Shown here: in pieces, positions 56,828-64,000 of the stretch
Layout of the letters: each line of letters begins with the position of its first letter
Position numbering within the stretch: position 1 is the stretch's first letter
Source: Siniperca chuatsi
Taxonomy: Eukaryota > Chordata > Actinopteri > Centrarchiformes > Sinipercidae
Assembly: GCF_020085105.1 (NCBI RefSeq)
Contig: NC_058044.1
Coordinates: forward strand, 34,808,952-34,872,951
Reading direction: 5' to 3'
DNA length: 64,000 nt
The notes under the pieces: model-generated
The model's database searches: none
Told to the model about the DNA's origin: nothing
The model's input: the letters and a program-made list of their open reading frames with translations, nothing else
Made by a program: the position numbers and the translations under genes

Positions 56828-59800
56828 ATGAGTACCTCGGATCCAGTACAGGAGTTATTGGAGATTCTACGCCGGGGTCTCATCGCTTCCTCACCATCTA
56901 CCTCCACCTCCGATGCTTCGCGCTCCGCTCCGGTCACTCCAGCAGTTCCGCCATGTCCCAGTCCCATGGCCAAACCAGCGCCATTCTCTGGCCTGGCGGA
57001 GGACTGCAATGGATTTATTCTACAATGTTCCCTGGTCCTGGAGATGCAATCTTCCTTGTATCCCACTGAGCGCTCCAAAGTGGCTTTCGTCATCTCTCAG
57101 CTACAGGGGAGAGCGTTGCAGTGGGCCGAGTCTATCTGGTCCCAAAACGGTTCTGTCACTCAATCCCTGACGAGTTTCCTGGAGCACTTCCGCGAGGTGT
57201 TCGGAAGACCAGCTGGAGACTCCTCGGCCGGAGAAAAGTTATATCAACTAAAACAAGGTCAGCGGTCGATCCAGGACTACGCCCTGGAATTCCGAACCCT
57301 CGCGGCAGCCAGTGGATGGAACGAGCAGTCCCTGATCACCACCTTCCGTCAGGGATTGGAACCCTGGGTAAGATTGCATCTCGCTGCATACGAGGACACC
57401 ATCGGCCTCGAACGGTTTATCCAGTTAGCCATCCGGGTGGCTACTCGTATGCAGACGTGTTTCTCAGAACACCAGGACCAGCCATCACTCACGCGCAACC
57501 TCCGTCAGCCAGAGAAACTCCGCCCTCCAGAACCAGAACCCGAACCCATGCAGTTGGACTCCTACCGACTAACCTCGACGGAGCGGCAGAGACGGCTGAC
57601 CCGAGGATTGTGCTTGTACTGTGGAGCTTCTGGACATAATAGGGCCACCTGTCCAGTGAGACCACCACGTCCCATGGTGAGTGTAATTCTTCCTAGTCTC
57701 CCATGCAGTAAACCCCTGTCTACCGAAATAACTCTGGTGACCCAAAATTTTTCCATTCCAGTACAAGCCCTCATTGATTCCGGGTCAGCCGGCAATTTCA
57801 TCTCCGGTTCCCTCTGCCGTCAACTCGGCATCAAGACATCCGTCACACCCACCAGTTACCAGGTCCGAGCCATAACCGGGAAAGCCATCAGTCGCCGCGG
57901 CATTCAGAGGGCTACCTATCCTGTCACCGTCCGGGTAGGCCTACTGCATGAGGAACAACAGCACTTAATGGTTCTGGAGGGCGCCCATGGTTGGAACAAC
58001 ATGACCCCATCATTTCCTGGGCTACAGGTGAAGTGCTGAAATGGGGTAAGTCCTGTTTCCCTGGCTGTTTCCCTCGTCGACCCAAACCATCGTCATCCCA
58101 CCTTCATAGGCTTCACTTGTGCACCACCTCCATCGAAAGTCCCAGAGAGAAGCAGTCAGTGGAAATCCCACCATGCTACGCCGCCTATAAGGATGTCTTC
58201 TGCCCTAAGAGAGCCTCTCAGTTACCTCCGCACCGGCCATGGGACTGCGCAATAGACCTCATCCCGGGTGAACCAGTGCCCCATGGAAAGATCTATCCGT
58301 TATCCATTCCTGAACAGAAAGCCATGGGGGAGTACATTGAGGAGGCCCTTGCCCAGGGCTACATCAGACCATCCACTTCTCCAGCAGACTCAAGCTTCTT
58401 CTTCGTGGCCAAAAAGGACGGAGGCTTGCGGCCCTGTGTGGATTACTGAGCCCTCAACAAGATTACTGTCAAATTTCGGTATCCACTTCCCCTTGTCCCT
58501 GCTGCGCTGGAACAACTTCGTGGTGCCACTATCTACACCAAGTTGGACCTCCGCAGCGCCTACAACCTGATCCGGATACGTGAGGGGGACGAATGGAAGA
58601 CGGCATTCGTAACACCTACGGGCCATTATGAGTACCTGGTAATGCCCTACGGTCTGGCCAACGCCCCCTCCGTCTTCCAAGACTTCATTCATGAGGTACT
58701 CCGGGAGTTCCTTCATAAATTGTAATCGTATACATTGACGACATACTGATCTACTCCCGGAACCTAGAGGACCATCACCTACATGTTGCGGAGGTCCTAG
58801 AACGCCTGAGAAGTCATCACCTCTTCCTCAAAGCCGAGAAATGCGAATTCCATCAAACCTCTGTGCAGTTCCTTGGTTATGTCATCAGTGGTAGTGGCAT
58901 CCAGATGGACGAGGGGAAGGTGGATTCCATCCGGAATTGGCCCACTCCAACCACTGTAAAAGAACTGCAACGATTTCTGGGGTTCGCAAACTTTTACCGT
59001 TGCTTCATCCGCAACTACAGCAGGATAGTCCATCCCTTAACCAACCTCCTTCACAATAAGCCCAAGTCTCTGTCCTGGCCACCAGCTGCTCAAGAAGCAT
59101 TTGACCTCCTCAAGAGGACCTTCACCAGCGCACCGCTCCTTACCCATCCTGATCCTGAGAAACCATTTACAGTCGAGGTGGACGCCTCTACTACTGGGGT
59201 AGGAGCGGTGCTATCTCAACCTCATGGAAACCCAGCTAAACTCCACCCATGTGCTTTCTTCTCCCGGAAACTCAGCCCGGCGGAGATGAACTACGACATC
59301 GGTGACCGAGAACTGCTGGCCGTGAAGTTGGCCTTAGAGGAATGGAGGCATTGGTTGGAGGGCGCCCAGCACCCCTTTACTGTGTTAACTGACCATAAGA
59401 ATCTGGAGTATATCAAACAGGCCAAACGTCTTAACCCACGGCAGGCACGCTGGGCTCTGTTTTTCACCAGATTTCACTTCCATATCTCTTACCGTCCCGG
59501 TTCTAAGAACATAAAGGCAGACGCTTTATCCCGGCTACACGCTCCCGAAATCACTACAGATGACCCTGAACCTATTATACCTCAGCACGTGTTCGTCAAC
59601 CCCATTCAATGGTCCGATAACTCAGTTCCCTCCTCCAATGTCTCCACCAGTACTCCGCCGGGCTGTCCCCCCGGTCTACAGTACGTTCCGAGAACCCAGC
59701 GTAATCAACTCATCCATACTTCTCATACCTCGTTGGGCACTGGTCACCCAGGGGCCAATGGAACCCTCTCGCTGCTACGGGAACACTTCTGGTGGCCAAG

Positions 59801-60923
59801 CATGGCAAGGGATGTGAGAAGGTACATCCAGGGTTGTACTGAATGTGCCATGTCTAAATCTCCACGTCATCTTCCCGCAGGCAAACTATGTCCCCTGGCG
59901 ACGCCCAATAGACCCTGGTCACACCTAGGAGTGGACTTCATCACAGATCTCCCTCCTTCAGACAACAACACCTGTGTCCTTGTGGTCGTGGACCGGTTCT
60001 CGAAGTCCTGCCGCCTCATCCCACTTCGAGGACTACCCACGGCTATGGAAACAGCTAAGTGCATCTTTAACCATGTCTTTCGGTACTACGGATTACCGGA
60101 GGATATAGTTTCAGATCGAGGACCACAATTCATCTCCCGGTTCTGGAAAGCCTTCTTTTCACTCCTGGGTGTGACCGTCAGCCTCTCCTCTGGCTATCAT
60201 CCCCAAAGCAACGGTCAGACGGAGAGGAAGATTCAGGACATTGGGCGTTTTCTACGTACCTTCTGCCATGACCACCTGGACTCTTGGAACCAGTTCCTGG
60301 GCTGGGCCGAGTACGCCCAGAACTCTCTACGTCAACCATCCACTGGACTCACTCCCTTCCAGTGCGTACTCGGTTACCAGCCCCCTCTCTTCCCATGGTC
60401 TGGGGAACCCTCGGAAGTTCCTGCCGTGGACCACTGGTTCCGAGAGAGCGAGAGGGTCTGGGACGCAGCTCATCATCAACTCCGGAGGGCACTCTGCAGG
60501 CGCAGGCTGACGGCCGATCATAGGAGATCCACGACTCCTAGATACCTGCCCGGCCAGAAGGTCTGGTTATCCACCCGTGACATCAGGATGCGCCTGCCCT
60601 GCAGAAAGCTAAGTCCCAGATTCATTGGCCCCTTTACCATAATCGAACAAATCAACCCTGTCACATATAAACTCCAGTTACCAGCCCAGTACAAGATCCA
60701 TCCTACTTTCCATGTCTCACTACTTAAACCGTTTTATCCTTCTGTTCCTGTCTCCACAGAGCCTGGCGAAACGACAGATACCCCCTTACCGCTTCTCTTA
60801 GAGGATGGTACCGCTTACCAGGTCCGCGAGATCTTGGACTCCCGACGCCGTGGTGGCCTTCTGGAATATTTGGTGGATTGGGAGGGTACGGTCCAGAGGA
60901 GAGGTCATGGGTTCCCGACATGA
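56828..60923 (+). pseudogene. Gypsy gag-pol of the young element, broken at four or more points
   Basis: From ATG 56828: gag with CCHC knuckle ([14 protein letters not shown]), then protease (LIDSGSAGNFIS). A short deletion near 57985 shifts the frame. RT resumes (GKIYPLSIPEQKAMGEYIEE, then DGGLRPCVDY) but meets an in-frame TGA at 58447-58449 and a single-base frame loss near 58722, just before the catalytic YIDD block. From 58863 a 686-residue frame carries the end of RT, RNase H (VEVDASTTG), integrase ([34 protein letters not shown]) and the start of a chromodomain ([13 protein letters not shown]), broken again near 60885. As it stands it cannot make a full Pol. Confidence 0.9.
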
Positions 60924-61041
60924 CATTCTCGACCCTTCTCTTCTGACAGAATTCCACGCTGACCATCCGGATCGTCCAGCCCCCCGAGGAAGAGGACGGC
61001 CGCCACGACGTCGGGGTCCCCGGTCCTCAGGAGTGGACCGT

Positions 61042-61055
61042 GAGGGGGGGGGTAC
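61042..61055 (+). promoter_or_regulatory. Polypurine tract of the young gypsy
   Basis: GAGGGGGGGGGTAC directly before the 3' LTR, matching the same feature of the other gypsy (GGAGGAGGGGGTAC). Confidence 0.85.
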
Positions 61056-61595
61056 TGTTACAGACACGCCAGGCTCCACCTCATCACAGCCACACCGCAC
61101 TCCCTCACCGGAATACTAATTCCCAACACCTGTCACCCATCACACACCTGCACTTAATCAGCCACTCTACTCCCTATAAAACCCAGCTCCTCACCTCAGT
61201 CAGTGTCCGGTCTCGTTTATACTAAGGACAGATCAGAGCAGTCTTCCTGTATATGCTTCACGGACTCACCACTAAGATTATTGGATCTTTCTCCCTGAGA
61301 ACTCTGAACCCCAGCTTCTGTCGATCTACAGTCTCCAGATTGTGCCGCTCTATCTCCCGGCTCCAGTCCATCTCGTATCTCCTGAGTGTGCCGCTCCGAA
61401 TCCTGGCTCCCGTCTGTCTCCTGTGTCCGGAGCTCCTGTGTGTTCCCCGTCTTCGGTGTGTGGCGCCCCAGTGCCCACACACCTCTGCCATCAGTAAGAG
61501 AAAGGACAGTATCTATTCTTCTCTATAATACTTCTGTGTTTGCAATAAACTCTCAGTATCCTTACCACTCGCCTCCGGTTGTTCTGTCCGTAACA
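61056..61595 (+). repeat. 3' LTR of the young gypsy
   Basis: 540 bp, essentially identical to the 5' copy, with AATAAA at 61544-61549. Confidence 0.97.
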
Positions 61596-61791
61596 ATCAG
61601 ATTCTGTTTATGTTAGAGCCCCTGAAATTTGGTATAACAATCAAATACTGTATTTTTAGCCAGAAGTATGGAAACGTCCATATGTATATACTTTGGGGGA
61701 CTGCCTGGAGCCTGGGGCCAAAACCACCCATTTTGCACTTTTTTCCATTTTCAAGGGCCAGTGAAGAAAAACTGAGTGGCAAACTATGACA

Positions 61792-62448
61792 TTTTCAATT
61801 TAATTTTATTTATATAGCGCCAATTCATAACAGAAGTTATCATATTGCACTTTTCCGAGAGAGAGAGAGAGAGAGACAGAGAGGGTTTGGGGGGGACGCA
61901 CAATGCAAATACCACCTAAAATTTTTAAAATAGTTATAATGTAATGGTAGTGTTAACATTATTAATAAATTAATAATAATAGGAATGACAGCTATAGAAA
62001 AATAATGTCAGTATTAGTAACAGAGCCAATAACAACAACTGTAATAGCAGTTGTTGAGCAGGAACACTGGGGCAGCAGGTGGCCCACAACCACAGATCCA
62101 GACTCTGCAGCTCTGGAGGCAGAAATACCTGCTGAAAGCGACAGAAGGAGAGAGGAGAGAAATGAGAAAGCACAGAACTACAGGAGAGAAGATGTCGAGT
62201 TAGTAACATGCAGTAATGGGATAAAAACGCGTACAGATGGAGAGGGAGAGGAGGAGAGAGGTGCATCATGGGAAGTGTCCTGGCAGTCTAGGCCTATAGC
62301 AGCATAACTAAAGGATAGGTCAGGGCTCACCCAAGCCAGCCCTAACTATAAGCTTTATCAAAGAGGAAAGTCTTAAGCCTACTCTTAAATGTGGAGATGG
62401 TGCCTGCCTCCCGAACCCAAACTGGGATCTGATTCCACAGGAGAGGAG

Positions 62449-62452
<4 letters not shown>
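61792..62452 (-). mobile_element. L2-like LINE 3' part, minus strand
   Basis: Starts with the reversed tail (TTCAATTTAATTTTATTTAT, AGCGCCAATTCATAACAGAA) and proceeds through the 3' flank to the C-terminal block (LLWNQIPVW region reversed near 62410-62450). A (GA)n run at 61856-61877 replaces part of the tail. The copy stops where a long TA run begins. Confidence 0.85.

Positions 62453-62525
<73 letters not shown>
62453..62525. repeat. (TA)n microsatellite
   Basis: About 36 uninterrupted TA units at the broken edge of an L2 copy. Confidence 0.95.
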
Positions 62526-62536
<11 letters not shown>

Positions 62537-62904
62537 GGTTTGAACAAAATCTAAAATGCAAACAAAAACCCCATCTGATTTGACACGGAATGACCCTTGG
62601 GTCAATCTCCAGAAATACTGGGTCCTACATTTCCCATAATTCAACTCAATAGCGTCTTTTATTAGAGCCTCCCTGCCTGATAAATGCCCACATCTTTCAA
62701 ACTTCACTTCAGTTTGTAGCACAGACTTAACTCTGCTGAGATAACCCTGATGACATCACTATGACATCATCAGAGTTATTTTTTCAGACTTGACATAATA
62801 CCACTGTTTTCAGAGGCGTACTCCTCATGACGTGTAAAATTTGTGGAGTGGCCCTTTTAAAATACATACCATGTGCATTGTATCACCCCCCCCCCTCAAA
62901 ACCT

Positions 62905-63140
62905 AACACGGCAGCGGCGGATGGCCGCCCACCATTGAGTCTGGTTCTGTCCAAGGTTTCTGCCTCTTAAGTTTTTCCTTGCCACAGTCGCCAAATGCTT
63001 GCTCATGGTGGGATTTGTTGGGTCTCTGTTAATAATATTATAAAGAGTACGGTCTAGACCTGCTCTATAGGAAAAGCGCAATGAGATAACTTCTGTTATG
63101 AATCGCCGCTACATAAATAAAATTGAAATGAATTGAATTT
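62905..63140 (+). mobile_element. L2-like LINE 3' tail
   Basis: GGCAGCGGCGGATGGCCGCC, ATTGAGTCTGGTTCTGTCC and GGTCTAGACCTGCTCTATAG, ending ATAAAATTGAAATGAATTGA. Confidence 0.85.
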
Positions 63141-63454
63141 CATGTAAAAATAGTAAACTATTGTTTATTGTCTGAAGGTTTGTGATCATAATGTCCTGAG
63201 TTTGAATCTTAATTGGCTTTAAACTGGCATGTGAGGAAAGAGTTAACCTTTTTCCTCCCCGGCACTATGAGAGAAGAGAGGAAGACTATGTGCTCACAAG
63301 CTGAACCCTCTGACCTTTGTTTTCCTCATGCTGTCTCGGAGTGTTATGAGGTAAAATGCTGCATATTTTCTGGCCGTCTTTCAGGAAAAACATCTTCTTG
63401 ACATGATCTGCTCAGTCATTGTATATACTTTCATCTCTTCCTGAAAAGTGTTAA
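63141..63454. other. GSTT intron sequence without recognisable content
   Basis: No exon, repeat end or RNA gene recognised. Confidence 0.4.
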
Positions 63455-64000
63455 TTTAATTTAATTTATTGGTTTATTTAAAACACGGACAGTGTACAAT
63501 AAATGTATTGTACAAGATTCTAATTTCCATCTGTTGTCCCTGGGCATGTATACAATGCACATATAACAATATAAAAATGATAATTCCATATAACACTAAT
63601 AAATACACTTGTAGGACAGACCAGTGCGAATACATTCAGAGGGCATTATCAGACCTTAATGACAACATGACTATCTTTCAACCATATTTTAACATTAGTT
63701 TTAAACTGATTAAAACTATTACACTCTCTAATATTTGTAGGGATAGCATTCCATTGTTTTGTTGCTGTTGTTGAAAAAGCAGTTTGAGCAAATTTTGTCA
63801 AGCAATGTTTTATATAACGGTCTCTCCTCGATGATCCTGTTTGTCTTATTTCACCATGAGCTGTTAGAATGAATTGTTTAAAGGGCAGAGGCGCTAAACC
63901 ATGCAGTATCTTATAAAATAAACAAACATTGATCATAAAAAAAATTGTTTATGATCAAAGTTCAATAAGTTGTATTTTTCAACAATATTGCAATAGTCGT
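63455..64000 (-). mobile_element. LINE C-terminal fragment at the window edge, minus strand
   Basis: The minus-strand frame 63936-63649 reads VCLFYKILHGLAPLPFKQFI and FSTTATKQWNAIPTNIRECN, the C-terminal block shared by many L2/CR1/Rex-type LINEs. A TTTAATTTAATTTAATTTAT tail lies at 63455-63475. The rest lies beyond 64000. It differs from the common L2 family of this window. Confidence 0.65.

Larger units (their letters stand above)
56254..61595 (+). mobile_element. Young Ty3/gypsy (sushi-type chromovirus) in GSTT intron 3
   Basis: LTRs at 56254-56793 and 61056-61595 are both 540 bp; I could find one difference (GTTCGTAACA versus GTCCGTAACA at the end). The exact 5-bp target duplication ATCAG lies at 56249-56253 and 61596-61600. 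Order inside: gag, protease, RT, RNase H, integrase, chromodomain. It has a TATA box, AATAAA, self-primer site and purine tract. Same family group as the minus-strand element at 22991-28002. The near-identity of the LTRs indicates a very recent insertion, in the same orientation as GSTT. Confidence 0.97.

Overview
This window is vertebrate nuclear DNA, almost certainly from a teleost and probably a percomorph. The evidence is split genes with GT/AG introns, KRAB-less C2H2 zinc-finger genes, and a dense load of fish-type transposons (L2-like LINEs, an I/Nimb-like LINE, an R2-like LINE, sushi-type gypsy elements, hAT and TTAA-target MITEs, tRNA-derived SINEs). There are no bacterial operons, CRISPR arrays or phage genes. 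The species cannot be named from the sequence.

Left third (1-19 kb), minus strand: a cluster of C2H2 zinc-finger genes. Three copies of a related first exon (starts at 645, 6313 and 18787) encode a 75-95 residue N-terminal segment with an 'ASIxEVLAN..VAEIC' core followed by a charged helical stretch. The copy at 6313 joins in phase to a 5-finger exon (ends 1400). The copy at 18787 joins in phase, through a small exon at 17440-17307, to a 3-finger exon (ends 12401). The copy at 645 belongs to a gene that runs off the left edge. A fourth finger gene (4 fingers, 8298-10472) has no such first exon of its own, but its small upstream exon is phase-compatible with the 17307 donor.

Middle (20-31 kb): a nested transposon block. 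An old L2 LINE fragment is followed by a decayed LTR element with a 60-bp coding minisatellite. That element is split by a complete 5.0-kb sushi-type gypsy on the minus strand (22991-28002), and a broken I/Nimb-like LINE follows.

Right half (31-64 kb), plus strand: CHCHD10 (31331-36178, complete, 4 exons, 140 aa), DDT (38033-48436, complete, 3 exons, 118 aa) and a theta-class GST similar to GSTT1 (from 51876; exons 1-3 here, the rest beyond the right edge). CHCHD10, DDT and GSTT genes also lie close together on human 22q11.23, so this is conserved synteny. The introns are swollen by L2, L1-like, R2-like, SINE and MITE insertions, and by a second, very young gypsy element (56254-61595) inside GSTT intron 3.

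Most notable observations: (i) both gypsy elements show a 9-nt complementarity between the predicted RNA 5' end and the primer-binding site, with a compensatory base-pair change between them, as expected for Tf1/sushi self-priming; (ii) the young gypsy has almost identical LTRs yet a pol broken at several points; (iii) possible alternative finger arrays share one N-terminal exon; (iv) a 159-bp fold-back insertion with a 14-bp target duplication; (v) a 675-bp long-inverted-repeat element between CHCHD10 and DDT. I found no clearly new multi-gene system.
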